A stretch of DNA of 64,000 bases. It comes from Staphylococcus warneri (GTDB lineage: Bacteria; Bacillota; Bacilli; Staphylococcales; Staphylococcaceae). The DNA is taken from positions 124,001 to 188,000 of the forward strand of contig NZ_LR134269.1 in the NCBI RefSeq assembly GCF_900636385.1, written 5' to 3'. Below are positions 1 to 9,982 of this stretch, piece by piece. The position numbers were made by a program, and so were the translations under genes. The notes beneath the pieces are model-generated. The model searched no databases. It was not told where the DNA came from and worked only from the letters and a program-made list of their open reading frames with translations. Positions within the stretch are counted from its first letter, which is position 1; each line of letters begins with the position of its first letter.

Positions 1-948
1 TAATGCAGCGATATGGAATTGTATATTAGAGTGGGCCACTATAATATGTTCAAGCTGCGGTATTTCATCTGAGTTTGTCAGGATGAGTGCATGGTTTGAA
101 TATTGATTTGATTTATCAAAGTCATACAGATAACCGGCTTGATAAACATGCGATGCTTGATCAGAATTAAGTTGTGCCATCACAGTATGATATTCTCTGT
201 AATCAGGTATCATCACAGAGAATTGACGTTGTAATGTACCATCTAATATTGACAACATATTTCCTGGGACATGACCGTTGCTACTTTCCTGCCAGAATAA
301 TAAGCCTTTACCTTCTGTATTCATATGATGTAAGACTAAGAACGGTGTTGATAAAGAATTAATAATGATCTCAGATAAATCCACTTGAATTTGTTGAAGA
401 TAGAAGGTTATAAACACCACTTTAGAAGGGAAGAAATAGGATTGTCCTTGCCAGTCTAATACATAATCCCCTGTGACATAGTTTTCATATATCACTTCTT
501 TACCTTCTCGGGTTACATATTTCTTTAATATAGCTTTTCCAGCTAAATCATAAATCGTTTCAGCAAATTTAAAGCCATGTTTTGAATAATGATCTTCAGA
601 ACGTAAACGACCTTTATCGTCGAACCAACGCACATGACTAACTATGCGCGTTTTATAATGCGGGCGATAACGTATTTCGCCTTTAATATGTCCCATATCT
701 TTAATTTGAGCTGATTGCCCATCGCCACTAATTTCCCAAAATGGTGGGACGTCAACAGCATTAAAGAATTTAGGTTGATCGTCATCATGTAATAGATTAG
801 CCGCAAAGAATTGATAAGGGGACGTCACTTCATCTGGTAAGAAACCATCATCTTCAATACAAATGGTGAAGTTATGATAATCTGCTTGTTCAAGTGTTTG
901 ATGTAATAACTGAGTCGGTTGATTATAATATTCAAATAAATTAATCAT
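1..948 (-). CDS. gtfB: Accessory Sec glycosyltransferase-associated protein GtfB (partial)
   Basis: The frame is open from ATG at 948 to the left edge (316 codons), so the C-terminal part lies outside the window; the family is usually around 450 residues. It starts MINLFEYYNQPTQLLHQTL and overlaps the gtfA stop by a few bases, with a ribosome-binding site (GAGGTG) inside the end of gtfA. In this family GtfB is the co-factor/chaperone half of the GtfA-GtfB O-GlcNAc transferase that starts glycosylation of serine-rich-repeat adhesins in the cytoplasm. Identity rests on operon position directly after gtfA plus the N-terminal sequence. It is the last gene seen of the minus-strand sraP island. Confidence 0.85.
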   Translation of the reverse strand, partial: MINLFEYYNQPTQLLHQTLEQADYHNFTICIEDDGFLPDEVTSPYQFFAANLLHDDDQPKFFNAVDVPPFWEISGDGQSAQIKDMGHIKGEIRYRPHYKTRIVSHVRWFDDKGRLRSEDHYSKHGFKFAETIYDLAGKAILKKYVTREGKEVIYENYVTGDYVLDWQGQSYFFPSKVVFITFYLQQIQVDLSEIIINSLSTPFLVLHHMNTEGKGLLFWQESSNGHVPGNMLSILDGTLQRQFSVMIPDYREYHTVMAQLNSDQASHVYQAGYLYDFDKSNQYSNHALILTNSDEIPQLEHIIVAHSNIQFHIAAL

Positions 949-2458
949 AGAGCACCTCGTCGACTAAATTCTGCCATTTGTTAATCATTTCTGTTGTCTT
1001 AAATGGTGTAGCAATATCATATGAAACTTGCTGAGGAGATGTAGGGCCATTGTTAAAGTATTGAACTATTTTATCAGCCATGCGATCTGTAATCTCCTCG
1101 ATAGATTCTTCCTTAGTCGGTTTATCTAATAAGTAACCGTTTTGACCATCTGAGATGAAAGTGGGATTCCCATAGTTCACATTGAAACCAATCATACCTA
1201 AGCCAGAACCTACTGCTTCCATAAGTGTTAAGCCAAAGCCTTCACTTTGTGATGCTGATACAAATAATTCATATTGTGTGTAAATTTCATCAAGATTGAC
1301 GTGACCTCGTAAGTGAATGTAGTCTTCGGTATGATGCTCACTGATGATTTGTTGAATTTTATCTTTTTCTGGGCCGTGTCCATAGATATCAAATGATAGC
1401 TGTGGTACGGCTTGTTTGGCTTTAATGACTGCTAGTGCGATCCAATCTACGTGTTTCTCAGACGCTAAACGTGAAGCGGTTAGGATAGAACATGGTTGTC
1501 TTTCTACACTTGGCATTGTTAATTGGTCGAGACTACCCACAGGTATTGTTCTAATACGTGGTTGAAATTTTGTATATTGCGCAAATTGTTGTGACAGAAT
1601 TTGATTTTGTAAATCGGTAGCCACAATATAGAAATCAATATATGGTGCATGATTAAACTGATATTCATAATAATTGTTCCATAAAATGTGCGTACCATCT
1701 GTGATATTGTCACTATAATGTTCTGCATGTACCACAACACCGACATGACTTTGGCCTTTATTTTGCAGAACTGCTTGGCCGATATCAGTGGCACGATCTA
1801 ATATGACAATGTCGTTATGCGTTAAATGTAATTGTTGAATAAAGTAAGCAACAAAGGCTTCTTTACTATCCAAACGTGCATCGTTAAATACATAGGAATG
1901 CGCATCACCATCTATGATTTCTTGATAGGCGATAGAGCCATTTTCATTGTAGAACTGACGCATATACAATTTGGCATAGTTATCATAAGGTGCGTAATAT
2001 TCAGAGAAGACACGAACGTAGCTATAGAAATCTTTTCGAATTAACATACCATTAACGACAAATTCAGCACGGTCAACATAGGGTTGGTCGGCATTTTTCA
2101 TATAACAGGTTACAAATGTTTGAGGTTGATGGTCTAAATAGAGACGTTGTACCTTGCCTTGTTGATCGACTTCAGTCCGTGTCACTGTATTTCCGACATC
2201 AAGTTTAAGTTGATCAATGGTATATGTAGTTGGTGCTATTGGGATATCTGTAAAGTATTGATATAACCAAATGACTTCATTGTCTTGAAACCCCAAGTTA
2301 GCTGTTAAGGTTTGTATATTTTCTGACGCAATAAAATCTAAAAATATGAACTTTGCATCTTCTTTTAAATGTCGTAGCATTTGTGCGCGATAACTTTGTG
2401 CATATTCTACGCCGCTACTTGCCCAACCAATGCCAAAGTTGATGTTATAAATTGTCAT
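941..2458 (-). CDS. gtfA: Accessory Sec glycosyltransferase GtfA
   Basis: 505 residues, the usual GtfA length. Family GT4 retaining glycosyltransferase; with GtfB it attaches the first N-acetylglucosamine to serine/threonine of the SRR adhesin (here SraP) before export. The C-terminal GT-B half shows the expected ILTASRLASEKHVDWI strand, a YGHGPEKD turn, and SASQSEGFGLTLMEA, which carries the glutamate pair of the EX7E nucleotide-sugar site. The N-terminal half holds the substrate-binding extension typical of GtfA. ATG at 2458 has a strong AAAGGAGGG site. It lies 14 bp downstream of secA2 and overlaps gtfB, so it is transcribed with the export genes. Confidence 0.95.
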   Translation of the reverse strand: MTIYNINFGIGWASSGVEYAQSYRAQMLRHLKEDAKFIFLDFIASENIQTLTANLGFQDNEVIWLYQYFTDIPIAPTTYTIDQLKLDVGNTVTRTEVDQQGKVQRLYLDHQPQTFVTCYMKNADQPYVDRAEFVVNGMLIRKDFYSYVRVFSEYYAPYDNYAKLYMRQFYNENGSIAYQEIIDGDAHSYVFNDARLDSKEAFVAYFIQQLHLTHNDIVILDRATDIGQAVLQNKGQSHVGVVVHAEHYSDNITDGTHILWNNYYEYQFNHAPYIDFYIVATDLQNQILSQQFAQYTKFQPRIRTIPVGSLDQLTMPSVERQPCSILTASRLASEKHVDWIALAVIKAKQAVPQLSFDIYGHGPEKDKIQQIISEHHTEDYIHLRGHVNLDEIYTQYELFVSASQSEGFGLTLMEAVGSGLGMIGFNVNYGNPTFISDGQNGYLLDKPTKEESIEEITDRMADKIVQYFNNGPTSPQQVSYDIATPFKTTEMINKWQNLVDEVLYD

Positions 2459-2472
2459 AAATAGCCCTCCTT

Positions 2473-4863
2473 TTAAGGGAAATGAATGGTTAAATCACCA
2501 TTTTGTTGTTCATCAATGATACTTAAACATAAGTTTCGAATCATACGATGTTTAATATCATGTTCCATATCATTAAATGAGTCTAATGCCACTTTATGGT
2601 ATTCAAATATAGAATTCCGTTGACCTTTTTGACGCTGATTGACGTTCGCTTTGAGTTGTTGTAAATAGTCTACTTGCTCAATCCATGATGTGTCGATGGC
2701 TTTGAGTACTGCTTTTCTTAAAAATTGTTGGTATAACTCGTTGTCACTAATTTTCTGTTTATTAGTGGCCAGTTGGTCTTTAAATTGTGTTATTAAAAAC
2801 TCAATATTTTCATCGTGATTTTGATGATTAAATTCAAAATTAGCATCCACAAAACTAAAGCTCAAGTTTTTATAGATATAACGAACAATATGATCTCTTG
2901 TCATACTACCGTCAGTCTTAAAGTCATGATTAAAGACATCACGAGCAATACTTTCAAAGTCTAAGTCATCTAAGTTTTCACTATTAAGTATACGGTTACG
3001 TTCACTATAGATTAATTGACGTTGTGTACTAATACTCTTCTCGAATTCATTTGCCGTTTCACGTGCTTTCATGCCTTCTTCTTCAGAAACACGTTGTGCC
3101 TTTTTAACAATACGTTTGATTTTATTATTAAAGGTAGGGCTATCAGATAGGTATGCTGTATCTTGTTTCATCAATGATGGATTGTCTTTTAACTTGGAAT
3201 CGCTCCAACGTTGGACTAAGTAATCATCTAATGAAATAAAAATTTGAGACTGACCTGGGTCACCTTGACGACCGGCACGTCCTCTTAATTGTCTATCGAT
3301 ACGACTATTTTCCATGTGCTCGTTAATCAGTACTGTTAGACCACCGAGTTCGTGAACTTCTTTAGATAGTTTAATATCTGTACCTCTACCAGCCATACTT
3401 GTAGCTACAGTAACGGCATTCAATTGACCTGCCTCTGCAATCATTTGGGCTTCACGAGCGACATTTTGTGCAATCAGCAAATTGTTCGGGATATGTCTAT
3501 TAAATAATTCACTTGAAAAGTATTCCGCTGCTTCAGCTGTACGTGTAATTAATAATACAGGACGATGCTTTTGATGATAGTCAATCACTGTATCTAAAAT
3601 AGCGACATTTTTATCATCATCGTTCACAAATACTTTATCCGGTAAATCTCGTCTTATCACAGGATTAGATGTTGGAATTTGAATAACGATTTTTGAATAA
3701 AGGTCGAAAAATTCTTTCTCCGCAAGTTTACCTGTCGCCGTCATTCCAGAAAAGCGTTCAAATTGCATAAAGAGATTTTGGAAGGTAATGGTAGCCATGA
3801 CACTCATATCATCTGAAATATCTAAATGCTCTTTAGCTTCTAAGGCTTGGTTAAGTCCGGCTTGCATTTTAGTGCCTGGTAACATACGTCCAGTGATACG
3901 GTCGATTAACATGATTTCGCCGTCCATAATAATGTAATCTAGATTAAGATCAAATAAATAAGTGGCACGTAATGCAAGATTAATATTCCTTACTAAATCA
4001 AAGTAGGGGGCATCATAGATATTAGACACATCAAAATATGTATTGGCCTTTTCGATACCTTGTTCAGTTAACCAAATTTCACGCTTTGTCTTTTTCATTT
4101 TGAAATCTTGATCTTCTTTAAGTGTTGCTACAAAGGCTTTTACAATTTCAAACAAATTAGATTGTACTCTTGGTGCACCAGAAATGACGAGTGGTGTTTG
4201 TGCTGCATCTAAGATAATAGAATCCACTTCATCAATGAGGGCATAGTGTAGTTCAGGTAAGAACTTGCTTTCTTTCGTATCGGCTAAGTTATCGATAAGA
4301 TAGTCAAAACCTAAATTACCATTGGTTGTGTAAATAATATCGTGATGATATAACGTCTGCTTTTCTTGATTGGATATAGGTCCTTGAGGATTCTCTACAA
4401 ATCCCAGTGATGTTGTAAGACCTAACCATTCATATAAAGGTTTCATTTCTTCATAGTCACGTTTCGCTAAATAATCATTTGTAGTGATTAAAAAGACAGA
4501 CTTACCTGATAGCGCATTTAAGTATAAGGGTAATGTGGCAGTTAATGTTTTACCTTCACCTGTCTGCATCTCTGAAATATTTCCTTGATGCATCACTATT
4601 GCACCTAGTACCTGTACATCTTTGTGATACATACCTAATACACGACGTGACGCTTCTCGGACAACAGCATAGGCTTCAGGTAAAATATCATTCAACGTTG
4701 CGTTACCATCTTGCAGCTGCTGTTTGAAGTCTATGGTTTTGTCTTGTAATTGTTCATCTGAATATTGACGCATGTCTTCACTATAACGATTGATTTTATT
4801 TAATATTTTATAAAGTTTTTTTAACCTCATATGATTAATTGCGGTATTCACATTGAGATTCAT
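2473..4863 (-). CDS. secA2: Accessory Sec translocase ATPase SecA2
   Basis: 796 residues, the size of accessory SecA proteins (shorter than SecA1). Walker A is [12 protein letters not shown] (about residue 100) and Walker B is [13 protein letters not shown] (about residue 205); [11 protein letters not shown] and [13 protein letters not shown] in the second RecA-like fold are SecA signatures. The C terminus ends [14 protein letters not shown] and lacks the cysteine-rich zinc/SecB-binding tail of SecA1, as expected for SecA2. It drives ATP-dependent export of glycosylated SraP through SecY2 with Asp1-3. ATG at 4863 follows AAAGGAGG, 32 bp after asp3. Confidence 0.96.
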   Translation of the reverse strand: MNLNVNTAINHMRLKKLYKILNKINRYSEDMRQYSDEQLQDKTIDFKQQLQDGNATLNDILPEAYAVVREASRRVLGMYHKDVQVLGAIVMHQGNISEMQTGEGKTLTATLPLYLNALSGKSVFLITTNDYLAKRDYEEMKPLYEWLGLTTSLGFVENPQGPISNQEKQTLYHHDIIYTTNGNLGFDYLIDNLADTKESKFLPELHYALIDEVDSIILDAAQTPLVISGAPRVQSNLFEIVKAFVATLKEDQDFKMKKTKREIWLTEQGIEKANTYFDVSNIYDAPYFDLVRNINLALRATYLFDLNLDYIIMDGEIMLIDRITGRMLPGTKMQAGLNQALEAKEHLDISDDMSVMATITFQNLFMQFERFSGMTATGKLAEKEFFDLYSKIVIQIPTSNPVIRRDLPDKVFVNDDDKNVAILDTVIDYHQKHRPVLLITRTAEAAEYFSSELFNRHIPNNLLIAQNVAREAQMIAEAGQLNAVTVATSMAGRGTDIKLSKEVHELGGLTVLINEHMENSRIDRQLRGRAGRQGDPGQSQIFISLDDYLVQRWSDSKLKDNPSLMKQDTAYLSDSPTFNNKIKRIVKKAQRVSEEEGMKARETANEFEKSISTQRQLIYSERNRILNSENLDDLDFESIARDVFNHDFKTDGSMTRDHIVRYIYKNLSFSFVDANFEFNHQNHDENIEFLITQFKDQLATNKQKISDNELYQQFLRKAVLKAIDTSWIEQVDYLQQLKANVNQRQKGQRNSIFEYHKVALDSFNDMEHDIKHRMIRNLCLSIIDEQQNGDLTIHFP

Positions 4864-4895
4864 AGTTATCCTCCTTTCTGATTGATTAATGGATT

Positions 4896-5516
4896 TTAAT
4901 TATGATCACGTTTTGGACGTGTTGTTTTCATGATTTGATTGACTAAGTTAACATTCTCCTGTGGTGTACGTGGTCGACCGTCCTCTGATGAATGAGTCTC
5001 TGTTATATCATCAGAGCTCGTTAAAATGTCATTGGTTGATGATTCGATAGATTCGGCGATTTCTTTATCTTTATCCTTTACAAAATATCGTTCAGTTAAG
5101 GTGATTTTCTTAAATATAAGATGATGACATGCAGCGTTCATCAAGCAAATATCATAACTATAAGCCTCATTTGGATAAATAAAATAGCTATCAGTTTCTT
5201 TAATCATACAGTGGTCGAATGCTTTACCATTTTTTAAATAAAAGGTCACAATGACATAAACACTTTGTGCTGGCGTGGCAGTAATATCTAGATGAATATC
5301 ATAACGATAACCTCTCTTTAACATAGGGAGTTCAGGCGGATGGCCATCTTTATCAAATGTAGTGGCTGGTTCCCATAAGTTAATTTGCAAGCCTGATGGC
5401 ATGAGTTGATTTTCATAATATGTGTAGTCATCGTGAAATTGTATTGTTGCGCCATGTTTGTAAGTATGACGTGTCACTTTGCGCCATCTTACGTCTAATG
5501 TTTGATTACTTTGCAT
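4896..5516 (-). CDS. asp3: Accessory Sec system protein Asp3
   Basis: 206 residues from ATG at 5516, which has GGGAG eight bases upstream; a TTG at 5531 lies too close to the same site to be preferred. Asp3 is a carbohydrate-binding-module-like partner of Asp1/Asp2 required for export of the SRR adhesin. The core has the family's beta-rich pattern ([34 protein letters not shown]), while the last ~60 residues are polar and probably disordered ([20 protein letters not shown]). The start lies inside the last codons of asp2, implying translational coupling. Confidence 0.9.
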   Translation of the reverse strand: MQSNQTLDVRWRKVTRHTYKHGATIQFHDDYTYYENQLMPSGLQINLWEPATTFDKDGHPPELPMLKRGYRYDIHLDITATPAQSVYVIVTFYLKNGKAFDHCMIKETDSYFIYPNEAYSYDICLMNAACHHLIFKKITLTERYFVKDKDKEIAESIESSTNDILTSSDDITETHSSEDGRPRTPQENVNLVNQIMKTTRPKRDHN

Positions 5517-7086
5517 GATTGTCTCTCCCAAAATGATCTTTTAATAAAATATGATAAAAGTTCATAAACCAATTCACAACGGTTGATGTATCATCATTAT
5601 GTCGACCTGGTACGGCTTTGTTCATCAGATGGACATGATGTCGACTTAATACTGGTAGCAAATCTTCGAATGCAGACTGATCGTAATCGTCATTTTTCAT
5701 ATAAGTAATAGCAATGGATGTATCGCTAATATGACTATTTGAAAAGACATTCCAGAATTTGTCGTCTAAGTCTTTAATATGCTTCAAATCGTTGTTAGTT
5801 TGTGATGACTCGGCCATTGTATGTTCGGGTGATAGGGCGATATCTAATGATGTTTCGAAATCATTAGGTCGTAATAATTTCATATTTTTAGCTATAGTAC
5901 CGACATTGACTAAAGGTTTACCAACGTTAATGCCTTTAGGATTTAATTGGGCACCGTAGTATAAAGCACCAAATGATCCCATAGATAAACCTGATAGTAT
6001 CAAGTCATCTTCTTTGAACCCGAGTTGTTTTAGTGTATCGGTAATGACCTGTTTAATACCATTTTCATACGTATCAGAACCTAAGTAAAATGCGCCACCT
6101 TGAATTCTTGGATCACTAATCAGTAAGAAAGGCGCACCTAATTGATTCATTAGAAAATAAGCTTCAAACCCTTCAGCTTCACGATAACCACTGAAGTAAA
6201 CATTAAGTGGTGGTTTGAAATCTCCAGGATTAAAGTAATAAAAGAATTCTTCACGATTTTCATCTACAAAACGATGACTACCGAGTAATAAATGACCGAA
6301 TTCAATATGTGACAAACGTTTATGTACGGCGCCGATATGAACGGTACCATTACCTTTAACACTGACTGATGTTGAAATGTATGTCGTATAGGGTCTGCGT
6401 TGTAAATAAAGTGGCTCGGCAAGTTCTTCCTCACTTAGAACAATCTTTTCAAGGACGCCTTCTTCTGGATTTAAAGATACTAATCGAAACGTATATTCTA
6501 AGGTGACATCACCTTCAGTTCGGAATTCCGGCCAAACTTCAATCACTTTATCTTTATCGTATACGAGGTTTTGCTGCCAATTGAGCACCGGAATCAATTC
6601 ATCACCGAAATGACCTTTCAATTGAATTTCTCTATTACCATAATGAATCACTTCGATATGTGATGGCGATTGGATATGCGTTCGAGCTGGACTCACCTTA
6701 TCTCCGTATTGCCCAGGAAATGAAATAGATATCAATTTATCATGAAGATCATCCGTCGTATCATAATGAATAGGACGAATGAGATACCTCTGTACTAAAT
6801 CAAGTTCATCATAGCCACTTGGCCAATATTGTGCATCGACAAGTGTATTATATGGATGACTCACAATATGCAAGAGTTGTGTTAATGCATCTGTCAGGTT
6901 CGCTTGTATAAATACTAAATCAAACTGTCCAGATTCCTCGACAATCTCTTTAATACTATCGATATACCCACTATCAAATTCAAATAATTGTGTATCAAAA
7001 TAGTCCCAAGCGACTTCTGGTTTATGCGTGAATAGATATTCTAAATCTGTTCCACCAATTTGTAATACTTTAAATTTACGTGGCAT
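5506..7086 (-). CDS. asp2: Accessory Sec system protein Asp2
   Basis: 526 residues from ATG at 7086 (MPRKFKVLQIGGTD), preceded by AAGGTGAT; a GTG nine bases earlier is the alternative. Asp2 proteins have an alpha/beta-hydrolase-like C-terminal domain that in streptococci O-acetylates GlcNAc on the adhesin and is also needed for export. The nucleophile elbow is visible as SGLSMGSFGALYYG and a histidine near the C terminus as PGRHND, so the acetyltransferase centre looks intact. It overlaps asp1 at its 5' end and asp3 at its 3' end. Confidence 0.93.
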   Translation of the reverse strand: MPRKFKVLQIGGTDLEYLFTHKPEVAWDYFDTQLFEFDSGYIDSIKEIVEESGQFDLVFIQANLTDALTQLLHIVSHPYNTLVDAQYWPSGYDELDLVQRYLIRPIHYDTTDDLHDKLISISFPGQYGDKVSPARTHIQSPSHIEVIHYGNREIQLKGHFGDELIPVLNWQQNLVYDKDKVIEVWPEFRTEGDVTLEYTFRLVSLNPEEGVLEKIVLSEEELAEPLYLQRRPYTTYISTSVSVKGNGTVHIGAVHKRLSHIEFGHLLLGSHRFVDENREEFFYYFNPGDFKPPLNVYFSGYREAEGFEAYFLMNQLGAPFLLISDPRIQGGAFYLGSDTYENGIKQVITDTLKQLGFKEDDLILSGLSMGSFGALYYGAQLNPKGINVGKPLVNVGTIAKNMKLLRPNDFETSLDIALSPEHTMAESSQTNNDLKHIKDLDDKFWNVFSNSHISDTSIAITYMKNDDYDQSAFEDLLPVLSRHHVHLMNKAVPGRHNDDTSTVVNWFMNFYHILLKDHFGRDNHAK

Positions 7087-8638
7087 GGTTATCACCTTCT
7101 AAAAAGTGGTCAAGTTGTTCAATAATGTGACCTGAACTTAAATCTTCAATCATATTGGTATTAAATGTAAACGCACCATTCCAATGTTTCAAGGTACTTA
7201 AGAAATAATCTAACGCAGTCGTAATATCCGCATAACTATTAATTAAATAGCCATTTTCTAAATGAGTAACATAACTACTTTGATGCATATTTATTTGTGG
7301 AATTCTGACACTGATACTTGCGATTTGTAAGAATAAATCTGGCTCATCATTAAGGTCAATGACAATTCTTAGTCGGGATAATGCCTTTAATATGTCATAT
7401 TCAAATGGCACCGATTGAATTTGTACTAATTCCTCAAAGTCTTCCGATGATTTTGCTTGGATTAATTCTGATTTGGCTAAATCTTCCTCATCTTCTTCGT
7501 TGAACGTTTCATTGACATTTTGTATTAATTGAGATAGCCATTGTTGTAATTGTGTAGCGCTATTTTTCGTTAAAATGACTAGGCGATACGATGGATGACG
7601 TTTAATATAAGTGATTAAATCATTGATGAATATTTGTAAATAATCATCATTAAGACCATCAATCCAAACACCTATGTAAGTTTCATCTAACTGGCTACTT
7701 AGATTTTCTAAGATTTGTGTATCGAATGGTGTAAATCTCAATATTTCAGGTTTAGTATCTAGTGTTTCAATGAGTTGATGTAAGATATGTTCATTTTCAT
7801 GTGTATCAACAAGCCATTTGTTGCTATGCGCCATACTCTTAATCAATGGTTGGTCAATCGTACGATTACGTTTACTAAAAATGGAGTAATATACTTGCAC
7901 GTCATTTCTAATCGTATTAAAAATGCCGTTATGAGCAATATGTGATGAAACAATCAGTTTATCATTCGCTTGCATATGTTGATTACAAAATGTGTTTAAA
8001 CGTTCTCTAATTAAATCAACCATTGATGGATAGGTCTTGGAATGAAATTGGTGCGCATGATCTGCCATAACTTGAACAACATTGGTCTCTAGGTTTTCAC
8101 GTAAAACAACATCACCCGAAGCGGTTAAATAATCTTGATATTGTTCGTGACCGAGTTCGTTGTAATAGCGGATAGCACTCAAATAACCACGTTCATCAAA
8201 GATATAACGACGCTGATGAATATCATGTTCAAAATCGGCCACTACAATTAAATAACCGTCTTGATTAAAATAAATTTTGGATACGTAATGTGCTTTCATA
8301 GCCTGTATTAAATAAGGTGAATAGAAAAATTCAGTGTTATCAGGCCACTCTAAGTCTTCAAATTGAAAGGATCTAGGTGGAATGTCTTCGAATCCCTGAA
8401 TTTCGTCAAATAACGACCAAATATTCGCTTCATATAAGTCATACTTATGCAGAAATAAACGTAAGTTGGGATTAAAACTTAAATGAAGTAGTTTAAAATC
8501 TTCGTCATTTTTTTCATGCATCGACATGAGACTAATGGAATCATCAAACTCTATCATTGCGTTTTTTATATAAAATGGTTGATTCAAATTACGCCACCAT
8601 TGATCATTGTTGTACCAAGCTGGAACGAAATATTTCAT
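7076..8638 (-). CDS. asp1: Accessory Sec system protein Asp1
   Basis: 520 residues beginning MKYFVPAWYNNDQWW, the conserved Asp1 N terminus. Asp1 has a GT-B-like glycosyltransferase fold without known catalytic activity and forms a complex with Asp2 and Asp3 that handles the glycosylated adhesin for SecA2. Near the C terminus the sequence reads QIASISVRIPQINMHQSSYV and LENGYLINSYADI, resembling the acceptor region of GT-B folds. There is a long acidic insert (NEEDEEDLAKSE). The ATG follows GGAGTAAG, ten bases after secY2, and the 3' end overlaps asp2. Confidence 0.93.
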   Translation of the reverse strand: MKYFVPAWYNNDQWWRNLNQPFYIKNAMIEFDDSISLMSMHEKNDEDFKLLHLSFNPNLRLFLHKYDLYEANIWSLFDEIQGFEDIPPRSFQFEDLEWPDNTEFFYSPYLIQAMKAHYVSKIYFNQDGYLIVVADFEHDIHQRRYIFDERGYLSAIRYYNELGHEQYQDYLTASGDVVLRENLETNVVQVMADHAHQFHSKTYPSMVDLIRERLNTFCNQHMQANDKLIVSSHIAHNGIFNTIRNDVQVYYSIFSKRNRTIDQPLIKSMAHSNKWLVDTHENEHILHQLIETLDTKPEILRFTPFDTQILENLSSQLDETYIGVWIDGLNDDYLQIFINDLITYIKRHPSYRLVILTKNSATQLQQWLSQLIQNVNETFNEEDEEDLAKSELIQAKSSEDFEELVQIQSVPFEYDILKALSRLRIVIDLNDEPDLFLQIASISVRIPQINMHQSSYVTHLENGYLINSYADITTALDYFLSTLKHWNGAFTFNTNMIEDLSSGHIIEQLDHFLEGDNHAT

Positions 8639-8648
8639 ACCTTACTCC

Positions 8649-9860
8649 TTACCAATATTTGTTTAAAAATGATTTATATTTATCAAAGTATAAATATGTT
8701 CTAATTGTTTCTGTAATATTTATCGTAATGTAAATTAAAATAATAAACTGCGTAAAAATTGAAATTTGATCATAAATACCAGATATAAATATAGAACTAA
8801 TAAACGGCAGACTAATGATAAAACCAATTATTAAGGCACCGATTGCACTAATTTTTTTAGCTCTACGGTCTAAATAATGTCTTGTATCATCACCAGGATA
8901 AATGCCGTCGAAATAATTTCCACTCTTTTGAAAGTCTTTAGCAATACGTTTCGTATTCAACATAACTCGGGATAAATAATAGTTTAAGATGATCAACATG
9001 ATGATGAATATCAATACCCCAATCGGATTATCTAATTCTAAAAATGGTGGTCGATATTGAGCATCTCCAGTGATCCATCTTCCAACTAAATGTATTAAGA
9101 CACCTAATAAGAAGAACAGTGAAAAGTTAAACATGATTGAAATACTACCAGCAGGGTTTAATTTCCAAGATACATAAGTGTCTTTTTTAGATGTACTGAT
9201 ATTCATAATATCTCTGTAAATCATGCGATATTCAATCATTTCTATGAATAATAAAAGAATCAACACGACTAATATCATAATTCCACCGATCATCATTGTT
9301 TGGGTATCCAACAATTGAAGATGCTTATTTTGAAACATAGATTTGATAATACTAACTAATACGATAGGCGTTGGACCTGCGATACCATAAACAGTATTTT
9401 GATCAGCTAACCACACGAGTAACATTGTGCCGGCTACTAAGATAAGTAACATTAAAGGGAAATTAGCGTGATGAATCATACCCTTATTAATGTACTCACT
9501 TAAGATAAAATAGCCTTGAATTAATGCTAATAAAATAGTGAAAAAACGTTCTTTGTAGCTACGTTCTAGACGTGTTTGTTTTTGACCTTTCTCCATATTT
9601 CGATAGGTCAGTAATGTCATAATAATCATCGTTGTAAGCCAAGGACTTAGACCCAATGAGAATAGGTTGAGTGTTGTAATATCTCCGCCGATATTTGAAA
9701 TAGCTAAATCAAGAAATTGATTCGTATGTTGTGCTGATGATTTCATATCAGCAATTTTAATATTACTACCCAATATGTATATGAAAATGATCATTAGAGT
9801 GAAAAGAATACGTTTATATAAAATTTTATATTCGATATTTTTAATGTTTTTAATATTCAT
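8649..9860 (-). CDS. secY2: Accessory Sec translocon channel SecY2
   Basis: 403 residues with about ten hydrophobic segments, shorter than housekeeping SecY (~430), as in other SecY2 proteins. Recognisable SecY features include FLDLAISNIGGDITTLNLFSLGLSPW near the plug/TM2 region, AGPTPIVLVSIIKS, and the late loop FQKSGNYFDGIYPGDDT. It forms the dedicated membrane channel for SraP with SecA2. ATG at 9860 is used; a TTG sits one codon upstream. It is separated from sraP by about 120 bp containing a large stem-loop at 9900-9970. Confidence 0.95.
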   Translation of the reverse strand: MNIKNIKNIEYKILYKRILFTLMIIFIYILGSNIKIADMKSSAQHTNQFLDLAISNIGGDITTLNLFSLGLSPWLTTMIIMTLLTYRNMEKGQKQTRLERSYKERFFTILLALIQGYFILSEYINKGMIHHANFPLMLLILVAGTMLLVWLADQNTVYGIAGPTPIVLVSIIKSMFQNKHLQLLDTQTMMIGGIMILVVLILLLFIEMIEYRMIYRDIMNISTSKKDTYVSWKLNPAGSISIMFNFSLFFLLGVLIHLVGRWITGDAQYRPPFLELDNPIGVLIFIIMLIILNYYLSRVMLNTKRIAKDFQKSGNYFDGIYPGDDTRHYLDRRAKKISAIGALIIGFIISLPFISSIFISGIYDQISIFTQFIILIYITINITETIRTYLYFDKYKSFLNKYW

Positions 9861-9899
9861 CAATTTCCCACACTAATCCTTTTCTTTAAATGATTATAA

Positions 9900-9970
9900 A
9901 GAGGCAAAAGCACCCATTATTTTTTGAGTAATCAATTGAGTACTTTAGAAATAACAATGCTTCTGCCTCT
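9900..9970 (-). terminator. Stem-loop between sraP and secY2
   Basis: AGAGGCAAAAGC (9900-9911) can pair with GCTTCTGCCTCT (9959-9970) around a 47-base loop. It lies directly after the sraP stop in the transcribed direction and is followed by only a short T-rich stretch. It may be a partial terminator that lowers transcription of the export genes relative to the adhesin; this is an inference. Confidence 0.5.
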
Positions 9971-9982
9971 ATTTTATTCTAA

